Assembly: GCA_003762615.1 (NCBI GenBank)
Contig: RIAZ01000001.1
Location: 1 to 64,000 of the forward strand
From: Muribaculaceae bacterium Isolate-037 (Harlan)
GTDB taxonomy: Bacteria > Bacteroidota > Bacteroidia > Bacteroidales > Muribaculaceae
DNA: 64,000 nt
Direction: 5' to 3'
Under the pieces are notes generated by a model. That model did not search any database and had not been told where the DNA came from. It saw only the letters and a program-made list of their open reading frames with translations. Both the position numbers and the translations under genes were made by a program. This document shows, one piece after another, positions 42,735-52,417 of this stretch (the stretch's first letter is position 1; each line of letters starts with the position of its first letter).

Positions 42735-43439
42735 ATGGACGAATCAATAATCATAACATTTGCCAATCAGAAAGGGGGCGTAGGGAAAACGACTCTCTGC
42801 GTCACTTTTGCCAACTATCTTGTAAAGAAGGGGCTCCCGGTGATTGTCATTGACTGCGATTCGCAGGAGAGTCTGGCGCAACGGCGTGAGAGCGACCTGA
42901 AACGCTATCCTTCGGGAGATACCGCCATCCCCTATGAGGTTCTTCCTTTTTCATTGAATAAGGAAGAAGCCCTATTCGGGTTCATAGGCAACATCCGCAA
43001 AACACGGTGTGTGGCAATATTCGATTCTCCGGGGAATCTAAAACAGCAGGGACTCGTGACATTGTTCGCCAACTCCGACTATATAATTTGTCCCTACCAC
43101 TACGACAGGACTACCATCCCCTCGACCGCCACATTCATCGCATTTCTGCAAAAGCTGAAAAACGTCATGGCCGGGAAAATGAACGCCCGTCTGATTCTCG
43201 TGCCGAACCGGCATGACGCGAGGGTCGGACGCCGTAGCGAGCTTATGCTGTGGGAGGAAACAAGGGAAACATTCAGCCGCTATGGTCTTGTGACCCCTAA
43301 AATCAATTCAAGGGCAGACATGGAACGCTTCTGCACACTATCGGATCTGGACGGACAATTAGAGGTCACACAGGCCGCTTTCGACACAATCTTCAAAGAA
43401 ATATTCGGACACATCGAAGCTGACACTGAAAATGGATAA
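42735..43439 (+). CDS. ParA-family ATPase (TraA-like)
   Basis: A 234-residue deviant Walker ATPase. ITFANQKGGVGKTTLCVTFA is the KGGVGKTT signature, VIVIDCDSQESLAQRR the second site, and VAIFDSPGNL the Walker B region. Such proteins open Bacteroidales conjugation operons and may partition or position the element. Start 42735 is set by the promoter. It overlaps the next gene by 8 bp. Confidence 0.88.
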   Translation: MDESIIITFANQKGGVGKTTLCVTFANYLVKKGLPVIVIDCDSQESLAQRRESDLKRYPSGDTAIPYEVLPFSLNKEEALFGFIGNIRKTRCVAIFDSPGNLKQQGLVTLFANSDYIICPYHYDRTTIPSTATFIAFLQKLKNVMAGKMNARLILVPNRHDARVGRRSELMLWEETRETFSRYGLVTPKINSRADMERFCTLSDLDGQLEVTQAAFDTIFKEIFGHIEADTENG

Positions 43440-43842
43440 CAATAATTTCCCTGATATAGACGGACTGCTCGGAAGCATCCGTAATGTGGCTACGCCTGTC
43501 GGCCATGCTGCCGGAACAACTACATCGCGTGAGGCTTCCGGGATACAGGAACCCGGTAATACTGCCGAATCCTGCATTAACACGGATACCGCAGATCCGG
43601 TATGGGAGTCTTTCATGGAAAACCTTTCGTCCTACGGTTTTCGTGAACGGAAAGACGAGCGGAAGGTCTGCATGATTGACAAGGATATTGCCGACTCCCT
43701 CGATGAGTGCGACATCGACCGCAAATGCCGCTCCGACGTAATCAATGCCATCGTGAGGACATTCATAACAGCATTCCTTCCCCGGCTAAGGACTTATAGA
43801 AAGAAAAACAAGTCACTGCTTGACAAAAACGACAATATATGA
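43432..43842 (+). CDS. DUF3408-like partner of ParA (TraB-like)
   Basis: A 136-residue protein. A disordered N-terminal half precedes a C-terminal ribbon-helix-helix-like core (RKVCMIDKDIADSLDECDI, then SDVINAIVRTFITAFLPRL). The position right after ParA, overlapping by 8 bp, matches TraB of CTnDOT-type elements. Probably the DNA-binding partner of the ATPase. It overlaps the next gene by 4 bp. Confidence 0.7.
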   Translation: MDNNNFPDIDGLLGSIRNVATPVGHAAGTTTSREASGIQEPGNTAESCINTDTADPVWESFMENLSSYGFRERKDERKVCMIDKDIADSLDECDIDRKCRSDVINAIVRTFITAFLPRLRTYRKKNKSLLDKNDNI

Positions 43843-44426
43843 AAAGAAAAAACTGGACTGAGGCTGAAACCACTTATCTCATGGAGAACTACCCGGCTAT
43901 ATCGGACACGGCTATGGCCGCACGGCTCGGCGTATCCCGCAGGACATTATCGAACAAGGCTCATGAGCTTGGTCTTGACAAGGGCATCAACCCGGAATGG
44001 CTGGAGCGCGCTGAAAAAGTGCGCGGGCTTTACAGCTCACGCTCATATACTGAAATCGCGTTGGAAACCGGCATCCCCCTACGTTCCGTCGCAAGGATCA
44101 TTTCCAAACTGGGGCTTAACCGTTCAAAAAGAGAGGAAAACCGAATACGCTCACGTATAAGGAGAAACATTACCGACCGGGAGAAACGGCGCGTCATCTT
44201 CGGACTCGCCCCTCTGACGAGAATAAAGGTTGTCACCAACAAGCGCCGGATAAAGTTGCGGCACGCCTTGAAGAAAGCCGGGTATATAGTACAGCGCGGC
44301 CAGAATGTGATGTATTATCATACGGAAATGGAGCGCGACCATCGGCGCGAGAATGCCGGAAGAAGCGTCGGCCTCAGCTTTGAGCCGTGGAAAACAATAG
44401 ATAACAAACTATGCGTAAACCTCTGA
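43839..44426 (+). CDS. Tandem helix-turn-helix DNA-binding protein
   Basis: A 195-residue basic protein with two HTH units: a Myb/SANT-like one (WTEAETTYLMENYPAISDTA, then RLGVSRRTLSNKAHELGL) and a homeodomain-like one (YTEIALETGIPLRSVARI), then a long Arg/Lys-rich tail. It is coupled to the partition genes by a 4-bp overlap. Probably regulates or organises the element's DNA. No gene name recognised. Confidence 0.6.
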   Translation: MKRKNWTEAETTYLMENYPAISDTAMAARLGVSRRTLSNKAHELGLDKGINPEWLERAEKVRGLYSSRSYTEIALETGIPLRSVARIISKLGLNRSKREENRIRSRIRRNITDREKRRVIFGLAPLTRIKVVTNKRRIKLRHALKKAGYIVQRGQNVMYYHTEMERDHRRENAGRSVGLSFEPWKTIDNKLCVNL

Positions 44427-44430
44427 CACT

Positions 44431-44787
44431 ATGACATACGGACAAATCATAACGCTGCTGTTCATTCTGCTGATTCTATATTATGCAGGTCTGGTAACTA
44501 TGGATATTATGGCCGACAAACGGATGAAAGCCTCTGATGAAGCCAAAAACGAGGAAGCCGAAATTGACATATCCGGACTTGCTGGCGGTTTTGAACCCGT
44601 TGAGATCAATCGCGACAATTCCCGGCCCACGACAGTACCGCAAAGTATGGGTACGGTCAGGTATAAGGAGCCTGTAATGACAAACGGCTATCCCGTAGAT
44701 AGCCTGATAAGCAAGACAAAAAATGCCATTGAATCCGGCAGATATGATGACCTCGACAATCTTGTATATAAGTGTGAGGCGGCATAA
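44431..44787 (+). CDS. Small inner-membrane protein of the tra operon
   Basis: A 118-residue protein with one N-terminal membrane helix (IITLLFILLILYYAGLVTMD) and an acidic, mostly disordered cytoplasmic tail ending in a short helix (ESGRYDDLDNLVYKCEAA). It occupies the TraC/TraD position of CTnDOT-like operons, where small unconserved membrane proteins occur. Function unknown. Confidence 0.6.
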   Translation: MTYGQIITLLFILLILYYAGLVTMDIMADKRMKASDEAKNEEAEIDISGLAGGFEPVEINRDNSRPTTVPQSMGTVRYKEPVMTNGYPVDSLISKTKNAIESGRYDDLDNLVYKCEAA

Positions 44788-44944
44788 CTCTTGCCCCGGC
44801 CACCGGCCTGACTTATCACTATGTAAATAAATCCCATTCCACTCTCTCTTTATAATACTGCCTTTATCGCCCGAAGCTGTCTTTAACGCCCTGCATTGCC
44901 TTTACCGCCCGATAACTTTTTTTCAAAAACGAATATCATCGCAA

Positions 44945-45301
44945 ATGCAGAAGATTAAAACAAAATGCCTGAGGGCGTTGGCTCGTTTCAGCCGCTCAGG
45001 GTTCGCCCGCAAGGGCACGCTCGCGCTCGCCGCCGTCACAGTGGCCGTCGGCGACGCAATGGCCGCCAGCAAGGGTGCCGCAGGCTTCACGAAAGCCACG
45101 CAGGAGGTCAGCTCCTACCAGACCCCGGTTTCAAATCTTATGAAGGCAATCGCAGCCGTAATTGTCTTGGTAGGAGCGTTTAATGTCTATTTCAAGATGC
45201 AGAACGGCGACCAGGACGTGAAGAAAACCATCATGCTCACCATCGGCGGATGTATCGCGTTCATCGCCTTGAGTGAGGCGTTGCCCCTATTCTTCAAGTA
45301 G
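44945..45301 (+). CDS. traE: TraE-like pilin-type protein (DUF4134)
   Basis: A 118-residue protein. A long basic leader and signal-like segment (KGTLALAAVTVAVGDAMA) precede two membrane helices (LMKAIAAVIVLVGAFNVYF and TIMLTIGGCIAFIALSEALP). This is the DUF4134/TraE layout, VirB2-like, thought to be the pilus or channel subunit. The 157-bp gap before it contains three imperfect TTTATCGCCCG-type repeats (44865-44912) that could be regulatory. Confidence 0.85.
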   Translation: MQKIKTKCLRALARFSRSGFARKGTLALAAVTVAVGDAMAASKGAAGFTKATQEVSSYQTPVSNLMKAIAAVIVLVGAFNVYFKMQNGDQDVKKTIMLTIGGCIAFIALSEALPLFFK

Positions 45302-45325
45302 CCGGAAGCGGAAAACCATACATTC

Positions 45326-45613
45326 ATGGCGGCATACAACGACGGCTACCCTGTTTTCAAAGGGTTACAGAAACCACTGGAGTTCATGGGAATCCGTGGA
45401 CGCTTCCTGACGCTTGCGGCAGCGGCGATAGGCGTGTCATTCGTGGGATTCATCGTGTTCTCAATCGCGCTGGGGAAGCTCGCCGGGTTTGTCGCCATGC
45501 TTGTCATGGCCGCCGTCGGGCTGGTGACAATCTATGTCAAACAGCGCGGCGGACTCCACAACAAGAAACGTGACCGTGGAATTTTCATTTATCACAACCT
45601 GTTCAAACGCTGA
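45326..45613 (+). CDS. traF: TraF-like conjugation protein (DUF4133)
   Basis: A 95-residue protein with two membrane helices (FLTLAAAAIGVSFVGFIVFS and AGFVAMLVMAAVGLVTIYV) and the N-terminal YPVFKGLQKPLEFMGIRGRF typical of DUF4133. A VirB3-like inner-membrane subunit. It sits between traE and the ATPase, 3 bp before the latter. Confidence 0.85.
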   Translation: MAAYNDGYPVFKGLQKPLEFMGIRGRFLTLAAAAIGVSFVGFIVFSIALGKLAGFVAMLVMAAVGLVTIYVKQRGGLHNKKRDRGIFIYHNLFKR

Positions 45614-45616
45614 CAG

Positions 45617-48460
45617 ATGGCAAAAACGCATAAAAAAGTCTTTGACGGCATATTCGCCCAACTGGAGGAAACGGACGGCGACGTTGTGCTGTTCGACGCC
45701 ATGGGCTCCCCCTCGGTGATATTCTCAATGACTAATCCGGTGCCGCGCCTATGCACCGACCCGGAGCGTTATATGCTCTTTCAGGATGTCCTCGCAAACA
45801 TAGTGCAGACCCTCGGCGAAGGGTACGCCCTTCAGAAGCAGGACATATTCTGCCGCCAGAGCTACCACCACGAGATACCCGACGGCGCGGAATACCTGAC
45901 ACGCAGCTATTTCGCATACTTCGATGGACGCGGGTACACCGAGATAAAGACATATCTCATAATAACGCAGGAAGCTCCCAAAGGGCAGTTCGTACAGTAC
46001 GACCCCAAGCGGTGGCTCGACTTTCATTCCAAGGTGTCGAAGGTGGACGACATTCTTTCGGAGAAAGGTATCCGGCACCGCAGACTCTCCAAGCCGGAGG
46101 TCGCCGAGTACATCCACCGCTTCATGGCCTTACACTTCCGGCACGGGGCTTTCTCCATGACGAATTTCAAGGCTTCAGACGAATATCTCAGGACAGGGAA
46201 CCGCATAATCCGCTCGTATCCTCTGGTGGATATAGACGAGATAAACCTGCCCTCAGTGGTGAGGCCATATGCCGAAACAAGCGTAAACGGCTATCCGATA
46301 GCCACCGACGTGTTGTCATTTCTCGCTGAGGTGCCGCACGCCGACTGTGTGGTGTTCAATCAGGTGGTGCAGATACCGGGGCAGCGGAAACTGCTCCGCA
46401 AGCTCCAAGGCAAGGCGAAGCGTCACGGCTCGATGCCCGACCCCAGCAATAAAATCGCCAAGGCTGACATCGAGGAGGTGCTGAACATCCTGGCTGTGGA
46501 TTCATCATTGCTTGTAAATACAAACTTCAACATCATAGTGAGCTGCGCCCCGGACAAGGTTACTCCCGTGACTTCGTACCTCGAAACCAAGCTCTACGAG
46601 TGCGGCATAATGCCGTCGCGCACGGCCTACAACCAGCTTGAGCTTTTCATCGACTCCTTTCCGGGCAACGCCTACGGCTTCAACCCCGACTACGACCTCT
46701 TCCTCACGTTATCGGACACCGCCCTGTGCCTCTTTTTCAAGGAACACCTCAAAGGATGCGAGGACACGCCTCTCACCACCTATTACACCGACCGCCGGGG
46801 GCTACCGGTGTGCATCGACATAACCGGCAAAGAAGGCAAGGTAAAGATGACCGACAATGCCAACTTCTTCTGCATCGGGCCTTCGGGCAGCGGCAAGAGT
46901 TTCCACATGAACAGCGTCGTGCGTCAGTTGTTGGAACAGGACACGGATGTTGTCATGGTCGATACGGGCGATTCCTACGAGGGTATATGCGGCTACTTCG
47001 GCGGCACATACATCAGCTACTCCAAGGAGAAACCAATCTCGATGAACCCGTTTAAGGTGACACGCGAAGAGTATGACCTGAACTTCGGTGAGAAGAAGAA
47101 CTTTCTCAAATCGCTTATATTCCTGATTTTCAATGGTAGCGAAGCCCCGTCTAAAATTGAGGATATGCTTGTCAACCAGACCATCGTGGAATATTACGAG
47201 GCTTACTTCCACCCATTCGATTCATTCACTCCCGATGAGCGCGACGGCCTGAGGCAGAAGCTCCTTGTAGCTGCCAAAATGGAGAACGACTACGACAGGT
47301 ACGCCGAAAAGATGGACGACATAGAGGAACAGATAAGCAGTCCGGAACCTCCGGCCCAGATAGAGAGCAAGGCCCTCGTGCTTACCTCGGAGGAACGGAG
47401 GCTGAAACTGATACGCCAGTGCCGCGCCTTCCGCGCCGTGGTGCTTGACAGGGCATCTACCCCGGCAGAGAAAGAAAAGGCGGCCAACAAGATAGAGGTT
47501 TACAAGAAGGAACTCTATGAGGCATCAATGCTTGTGAAGATTGACAAACAGATCGACCATATCGAGGAACAGAAACGCAGGCTTAAAGTCAGAAGCCTGT
47601 CGTTCAACTCCTATTACGAGTTCGCCCTTGAACGCATACCGCAGATAACCTCTCTTGAAAAGATACATTTCGACATACGCGACTTCGCGGCGATACTCAA
47701 GCAGTTCTACCGTGGCGGCGAGCTGGAGATGACGCTTAACTCCGACATAGACGCAAACCTTTTCGACGAGCGTTTCATAGTCTTTGAAATCGACAAGATT
47801 AAGGATGACCCCGTTCTTTTCCCTATCGTGGTGCTCATAATAATGGACGTGTTTCTCCAGAAAATGCGTATCAAGAAAGGGCGCAAGGCTCTTATAATCG
47901 AAGAGGCGTGGAAAGCAATAGCCTCACCCACAATGGCCGAGTATATCAAGTTTCTCTACAAGACCGTCAGGAAATTTCACGGCATCGCCGGGGTTGTCAC
48001 TCAGGAGCTTAACGATGTGATAGACTCCCCGATTGTCAAGGAGGCAATTATCAACAATTCCGACGTGAAGATATTGCTCGACCAGTCAAAGTTCAAGGAC
48101 AGGTACGACGACATAGCGGCCATTCTCGGACTGACCCCCATACAGAAGCAGCAGATATTCACCATCAACGCCCTCAACAACAAGGAGGGTCGCAACTACT
48201 TCAAGGAGGTGTGGATATGCCGGGGCCAGAACTCGGACGTGTTCGGTGTCGAGGAGCCGCCGGAATGTTACTGGGCCTATACGACAGAGCGATCCGAAAA
48301 AGAGGCCTTGAAAATCTATCTCGCCCACTACGGCACCATGCAGGAGGCAATCACCCGTATCGAGATAGACCGCAAGAAAACCGGAATCGCGAAATACCTC
48401 GATTTCGCCCGGAAAGTCAACCAACACCAAAAAGTAATGACGCTATGGGAAAATCAATGA
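45617..48460 (+). CDS. traG: TraG-like conjugation ATPase (VirB4 family)
   Basis: A 947-residue cytoplasmic hexameric ATPase that energises pilus assembly and substrate transfer. The N-terminal VirB4 domain precedes Walker A IGPSGSGKSFHMNSV (~residues 420-430), VDTGDSYEGICGYFGG, Walker B KALIIEEAWKA (~755-765) and GVVTQELNDV. A charged coiled-coil insertion (~540-700) separates the two halves of the motor. Length is in the normal range (~830-950). Its stop overlaps the next start (ATGA). Confidence 0.9.
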   Translation: MAKTHKKVFDGIFAQLEETDGDVVLFDAMGSPSVIFSMTNPVPRLCTDPERYMLFQDVLANIVQTLGEGYALQKQDIFCRQSYHHEIPDGAEYLTRSYFAYFDGRGYTEIKTYLIITQEAPKGQFVQYDPKRWLDFHSKVSKVDDILSEKGIRHRRLSKPEVAEYIHRFMALHFRHGAFSMTNFKASDEYLRTGNRIIRSYPLVDIDEINLPSVVRPYAETSVNGYPIATDVLSFLAEVPHADCVVFNQVVQIPGQRKLLRKLQGKAKRHGSMPDPSNKIAKADIEEVLNILAVDSSLLVNTNFNIIVSCAPDKVTPVTSYLETKLYECGIMPSRTAYNQLELFIDSFPGNAYGFNPDYDLFLTLSDTALCLFFKEHLKGCEDTPLTTYYTDRRGLPVCIDITGKEGKVKMTDNANFFCIGPSGSGKSFHMNSVVRQLLEQDTDVVMVDTGDSYEGICGYFGGTYISYSKEKPISMNPFKVTREEYDLNFGEKKNFLKSLIFLIFNGSEAPSKIEDMLVNQTIVEYYEAYFHPFDSFTPDERDGLRQKLLVAAKMENDYDRYAEKMDDIEEQISSPEPPAQIESKALVLTSEERRLKLIRQCRAFRAVVLDRASTPAEKEKAANKIEVYKKELYEASMLVKIDKQIDHIEEQKRRLKVRSLSFNSYYEFALERIPQITSLEKIHFDIRDFAAILKQFYRGGELEMTLNSDIDANLFDERFIVFEIDKIKDDPVLFPIVVLIIMDVFLQKMRIKKGRKALIIEEAWKAIASPTMAEYIKFLYKTVRKFHGIAGVVTQELNDVIDSPIVKEAIINNSDVKILLDQSKFKDRYDDIAAILGLTPIQKQQIFTINALNNKEGRNYFKEVWICRGQNSDVFGVEEPPECYWAYTTERSEKEALKIYLAHYGTMQEAITRIEIDRKKTGIAKYLDFARKVNQHQKVMTLWENQ

Positions 48461-49212
48461 CAAACAGAAATTCACAATGCCTTATGCGCAATCTATTGGC
48501 TACGACGGCTATATTGTTGGCCGTTCATTCCGCCTCGGCATGGAAAGTGGTGATTGACCCTTACTGCCTAAAAGCGGTGACGACCAACCTCACGACGCAA
48601 AAGGCGATAGAGGATCAGCACAACAAGAGGCTCGACTCCATATCATCCAAGCAGAACAAGCTGGAGCAGTACACCGTGAGCATGGCGACAATCACCGAGC
48701 TTTACAAGGTGACGATGGAGAACATATCCGGCTTCGGCACCGAGAGCAAATATTATGTGGAGATAGGGCTGTGCGCCTTCGATATTGTCAGGAGTGTGCC
48801 GGAATTGGTAAAGACCGTAGGAAAGGCCGATTTCGCGAATAAGGCCCTGTGCCTTAACGAACTCGGCAACCTCACGGCACAGACGCAGCAGCTTGTGGCC
48901 GATTTCATCAACATAGTCAACAACGGCAAGGTGAGGAACCCGCTCAAAGGAGCGGCCACCGCCGAAACCAAGTCCGACGGCTACAACTTCCTTGACCGCT
49001 ACGACAGGCTGACGGTAGCCAACAAGATATATACCGACCTCCTGGAGATACGCTACAAGGTGCAGGCTATGATGGCGATGGCGCAATATGCCACAAAGGA
49101 TGACCTTCTTTTCGCGATAGACCCGGAGGGCTGGGCCAACATGAAGGTGATGCAGAATCAGGTCGGTATGCTCATTCTCAACTGGAATGGGCTTAATATA
49201 ATTAAACAGTGA
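48457..49212 (+). CDS. Exported conjugation protein (TraH/TraI position)
   Basis: A 251-residue protein with a signal peptide (LMRNLLATTAILLAVHSASA before WKVV), then mostly helical sequence with coiled-coil tendency (LDSISSKQNKLEQYTVSMAT). Layout resembles VirB5/TraI (DUF4141) periplasmic proteins, but I see no decisive motif. Start at 48457 chosen for the 4-bp overlap with traG; 48445 is possible. Confidence 0.6.
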   Translation: MTNRNSQCLMRNLLATTAILLAVHSASAWKVVIDPYCLKAVTTNLTTQKAIEDQHNKRLDSISSKQNKLEQYTVSMATITELYKVTMENISGFGTESKYYVEIGLCAFDIVRSVPELVKTVGKADFANKALCLNELGNLTAQTQQLVADFINIVNNGKVRNPLKGAATAETKSDGYNFLDRYDRLTVANKIYTDLLEIRYKVQAMMAMAQYATKDDLLFAIDPEGWANMKVMQNQVGMLILNWNGLNIIKQ

Positions 49213-49216
49213 TTAT

Positions 49217-49894
49217 ATGACAGCGCAAAAGTTCCCGGTCATTATACTGATTGCAATGCTTCTTCCCTTTAAGTCACTCGCCTTCGACTTCCCCAAAGAC
49301 CTCCCGACATTCGAGGCCCTTATGGCACTCCACAAGGCGGTGAAGAAGGACGAGGATCAGGCCCTCGCCCGTATAGCCACCAGCTTCGGCGAGCAGTCAC
49401 TTGTCACAAAGGGAGCGGAGAAGTTCAACGATGTTCGCTCGACGCTCGACACGAGGCTCAACAACGCATACTCATACGTCGTGCTTGCCGCCGCAATATC
49501 GTCCACCGCAAGCTCCCTCTATCTTCTTACCAAGGAATACAAAGACTTCACGGCCAACACATACAAATATGTGTCGAAGAAGCCTTTTGTTGCATGGTAC
49601 TATGCGGAGGCAAACGTGGCGATAGCGAGGGAGATAAAGCACGCCCAAAAGCTGTATGCCACGGTTGCCGCCTCCGGCATAAACCTTATGAAAGCCTCGA
49701 TGGACGAGAAGCTGAACCTCGTGATGTCGCTGAAGGACACCATAGAGAACGCCCGGCGCATTATCGACAACGCCAACCTCTACTGCTACCTTGTGACCGA
49801 CTGCGGCTGGAAGCCCGACTACATCTGGGAGATACTGACCTCGGATGTCAAGGACGAGATCGTGTCGGCGGTAATCGGCAGATGGAACAAATGA
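49217..49894 (+). CDS. Exported conjugation protein with central membrane segment
   Basis: A 225-residue protein. N-terminal signal sequence (FPVIILIAMLLPFKSLA before FDFP), helical body, and a hydrophobic stretch (YVVLAAAISSTASSLYLL). It lies 4 bp after the previous gene within the T4SS operon, in the TraI region. Probably periplasmic or inner-membrane; no family I can name. Confidence 0.6.
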   Translation: MTAQKFPVIILIAMLLPFKSLAFDFPKDLPTFEALMALHKAVKKDEDQALARIATSFGEQSLVTKGAEKFNDVRSTLDTRLNNAYSYVVLAAAISSTASSLYLLTKEYKDFTANTYKYVSKKPFVAWYYAEANVAIAREIKHAQKLYATVAASGINLMKASMDEKLNLVMSLKDTIENARRIIDNANLYCYLVTDCGWKPDYIWEILTSDVKDEIVSAVIGRWNK

Positions 49895-49919
49895 ACGCCA
49901 CTTTAACAACAACGCATAT

Positions 49920-50609
49920 ATGAGATTCAGAATTTTCACACTGGCGGCGGTGGCCGCCCTGATAGCCGTGGCACCTGCGGCGTGTCCGGCCAAGACAAAG
50001 AAAATACACGACGACCAGAAGGAGAAGCAATGGCTCTCGATGGAGAACGGCCCGTGGTGGTTCGCCCCCGACTGGTACTATTATTTCCTGCACAAGAATT
50101 ATTCCGGAGCGGAGATGTACTGGAAATGGGCCGGCTTCAAATCCGGCTACCGGGTGAGGTTCAAGGAGGAGAAATCCAATGTCAAGCGTATAATGCCCGT
50201 GCGCGTCACGGCCGAGGAAACCCAGCGGCAGAAGCTCGCCAAGGTCGAGAAGGAACGCGCCCATGTCGAATCTCTCTACAAGGAGGAGCTGGCACGCGAG
50301 GCCGACCGCGCGGTAGATGTCACCTATTCGATCTACAAGGACGAGTTCAGCCGTATGCAGGACTGCATCGCCGACGGATTGCTCTACTGCCTAAACAAGA
50401 GCAAGGGTAAGATGAAGTACCAGGTTGACGAGCTTTCGAGGCAGAACGAGGTGATATGCGCCAACATAGCTTATATCCACAAACAGGGTGTGGGCTACGG
50501 TCTGGAGAACCCGAAGCGTCAGCAGGCATACGAAGAGGCAAAGGCCGCTATGGGCGAGCTTGTGAGCCGCACGGCGAGGCTTGCGGCGATGGCCGCGACA
50601 CATTACTGA
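49920..50609 (+). CDS. DUF5045-like exported conjugation protein
   Basis: A 229-residue protein. Signal peptide (FTLAAVAALIAVAPAACPA), then an aromatic-rich conserved block (NGPWWFAPDWYYYFLHKNYS, WKWAGFKSGY) and a long charged helix. The aromatic block matches my memory of DUF5045 in Bacteroidales T4SS loci. Likely a periplasmic component; exact role unknown. Confidence 0.65.
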   Translation: MRFRIFTLAAVAALIAVAPAACPAKTKKIHDDQKEKQWLSMENGPWWFAPDWYYYFLHKNYSGAEMYWKWAGFKSGYRVRFKEEKSNVKRIMPVRVTAEETQRQKLAKVEKERAHVESLYKEELAREADRAVDVTYSIYKDEFSRMQDCIADGLLYCLNKSKGKMKYQVDELSRQNEVICANIAYIHKQGVGYGLENPKRQQAYEEAKAAMGELVSRTARLAAMAATHY

Positions 50610-50660
50610 TGGCCGGAAATGATAATGACGATGAAACAATAATCCTACAAATACAAGATT

Positions 50661-51788
50661 ATGACTTTACTTTCAATATTATGCACTATGGGGCTTCCGG
50701 CCATCGACGAGAGCCTTGACAGGCTACTTGTGGCGATGGAGGCTTTTCCGAATGTGGCGATTCTCGGCAACACCATCGGCTTCGCCCGTGTCCTCGGCCT
50801 GCTTCTCGCGCTGTGCGTCGGCTCCTACGAGTGCTGGATGATGATGCTCGGACGGCGCGGCATGGACGTGATGAAGCTGCTCAGGATAATAGGTATTTCA
50901 ATGTGCATATCCTCTTCCTCATGGATATGCTCTGCCTTGCAGGTGCCGGGCAAGTCTTTGGAATCCACCACAAAGGCTATGGCTATGGCGAAAAACAGGG
51001 AAGTGGCGGCCCTGGAGCTGAAAGTGGCGCAGAAGCAGGGCGAATACCTTGAAAGGCTGCGTGCCGTGCAGGATTCCATATCAACCGCCAAGCAGATAGC
51101 CGAAATCGGCGAGGACGCCAACTGGTGGGACAAGCTGATATACAATGTGGAGAATCTCGGAACAACAATCAACAACTACGCCCAGCGCGCGGCGGTGGCC
51201 GCCGAAACAAAGGTAAGCGAATGGATTAACGACGTGATACGCTTTGTCGGGGAGCTGATCTTCCAGATGTCCTATTACGGCATACTCGTGGCGCAGAGGA
51301 TATTCATAGCGATAATGATAGTTTTCTGCCCGATAATGTTCGCCCTGTCGCTGGCCCCGCCTTGGAACTCGGCGTGGAGCCAGTGGATGTCGAAGTTCCT
51401 CTCCCTGACGCTGTGGGGGTTCGTGACCTATATGTGCCTTTACTATATCGACTTCATACTCATGTATAATCTCCAGGAGGATTTGGTGGCATACAACCAC
51501 CTTCTGCACGGCACGGTCAACTCGTGGGAGCAGATAGGCGCGCTCGGATTGCAGGGCATAGGCTCCAACTGTATGTACGCGATGGGTATGCTCGTGGGTG
51601 CGTATATAATCCGCTTTGTTCCGGAGGTTGCCTCATGGCTCATTCCCGGTGGCATAAGCAGCGGCGCGGCATCCCCGGCAGGGTCGGTGGCTATGGGCGC
51701 GGCTACTATGGCCGGTTCCGCAGCAGGATCGGCTGTCGGCACCACCGTCGGCCTCGGTGTCAGAGGCGCGAAGGCACTTGTCAAATAA
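50661..51788 (+). CDS. traJ: TraJ-like conjugation membrane protein (VirB6-like)
   Basis: A 375-residue polytopic protein. Early helices (VLGLLLALCVGSYECWMMML), a periplasmic helical domain (~100-200), later helices (GILVAQRIFIAIMIVFCPIM) with FALSLAPPWNSAWSQWMSKF, a TraJ hallmark, and a Gly/Ala-rich tail. It forms part of the inner-membrane channel. Central to the T4SS operon, 24 bp before traK. Confidence 0.85.
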   Translation: MTLLSILCTMGLPAIDESLDRLLVAMEAFPNVAILGNTIGFARVLGLLLALCVGSYECWMMMLGRRGMDVMKLLRIIGISMCISSSSWICSALQVPGKSLESTTKAMAMAKNREVAALELKVAQKQGEYLERLRAVQDSISTAKQIAEIGEDANWWDKLIYNVENLGTTINNYAQRAAVAAETKVSEWINDVIRFVGELIFQMSYYGILVAQRIFIAIMIVFCPIMFALSLAPPWNSAWSQWMSKFLSLTLWGFVTYMCLYYIDFILMYNLQEDLVAYNHLLHGTVNSWEQIGALGLQGIGSNCMYAMGMLVGAYIIRFVPEVASWLIPGGISSGAASPAGSVAMGAATMAGSAAGSAVGTTVGLGVRGAKALVK

Positions 51789-51812
51789 CACTAACCGCAA
51801 CACCTTATAAAT

Positions 51813-52409
51813 ATGCTTATCAAATCACTTGAACAGAAAACGCGGCTCGCGCTTATGACGGTCATGGCGACCGTCGCGGGCTGTGTCCTGATATGCGGAT
51901 TCACCGTATGGCGGTGCGTGTCGCTTGTCAGCGAGGAGCGTCGGCAGATATACATCCTCGACGGTGACATACCCTTCCTTGCGGAGCGTGCGAAGCTGGA
52001 ATCCAACTTCATAATGGAGGCGAAGGCTCATATCCAGCTTTTTCACCAATATTTTTTCAACCTGCCTCCCGACAACGACTATATCAAGTGGACTGTCGGA
52101 AAGGCCATGTATATGGCCGACGGCACGGCCTTGAAGCAGAAGCAGGCCCTTGACGAGAACGGATTTTATTCCGACATAATATCGTCGTCGGCCGTATGCA
52201 CCATAATCTGCGACTCGATACAGTTCGACGAGCATACCCGCCGCTTCAACTACTACGGCACGCAGATCATCAAGAGGCGCACACGCGACCTGAAACGCTC
52301 CATGCTCACCACCGGCTCCATAGAGAACGTGCCGAGGACGCAGAATAATCCCCATGGCCTTATGATAACCAACTGGCGCACACTTGAAAACAAAGACCTT
52401 GATTATTGA
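51813..52409 (+). CDS. traK: TraK-like conjugation protein (VirB8-like)
   Basis: A 198-residue bitopic protein: short cytoplasmic start (MLIKSLEQKTR), one membrane helix (VMATVAGCVLICGFTVW), then a periplasmic domain with KAHIQLFHQYFFNLPPD, ICDSIQFDEHTRRFNYYGTQ and TRDLKRSMLTTG, as in TraK. An assembly-scaffold subunit. The standard length is about 200 residues. Confidence 0.87.
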   Translation: MLIKSLEQKTRLALMTVMATVAGCVLICGFTVWRCVSLVSEERRQIYILDGDIPFLAERAKLESNFIMEAKAHIQLFHQYFFNLPPDNDYIKWTVGKAMYMADGTALKQKQALDENGFYSDIISSSAVCTIICDSIQFDEHTRRFNYYGTQIIKRRTRDLKRSMLTTGSIENVPRTQNNPHGLMITNWRTLENKDLDY

Positions 52410-52417
52410 CAACGGTT

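Noticed and set aside
48211..48456. Upstream extension of the exported conjugation protein
   Set aside because: It lies entirely within traG in another frame; the signal peptide and the ATGA overlap fix the start at 48457 or 48445.
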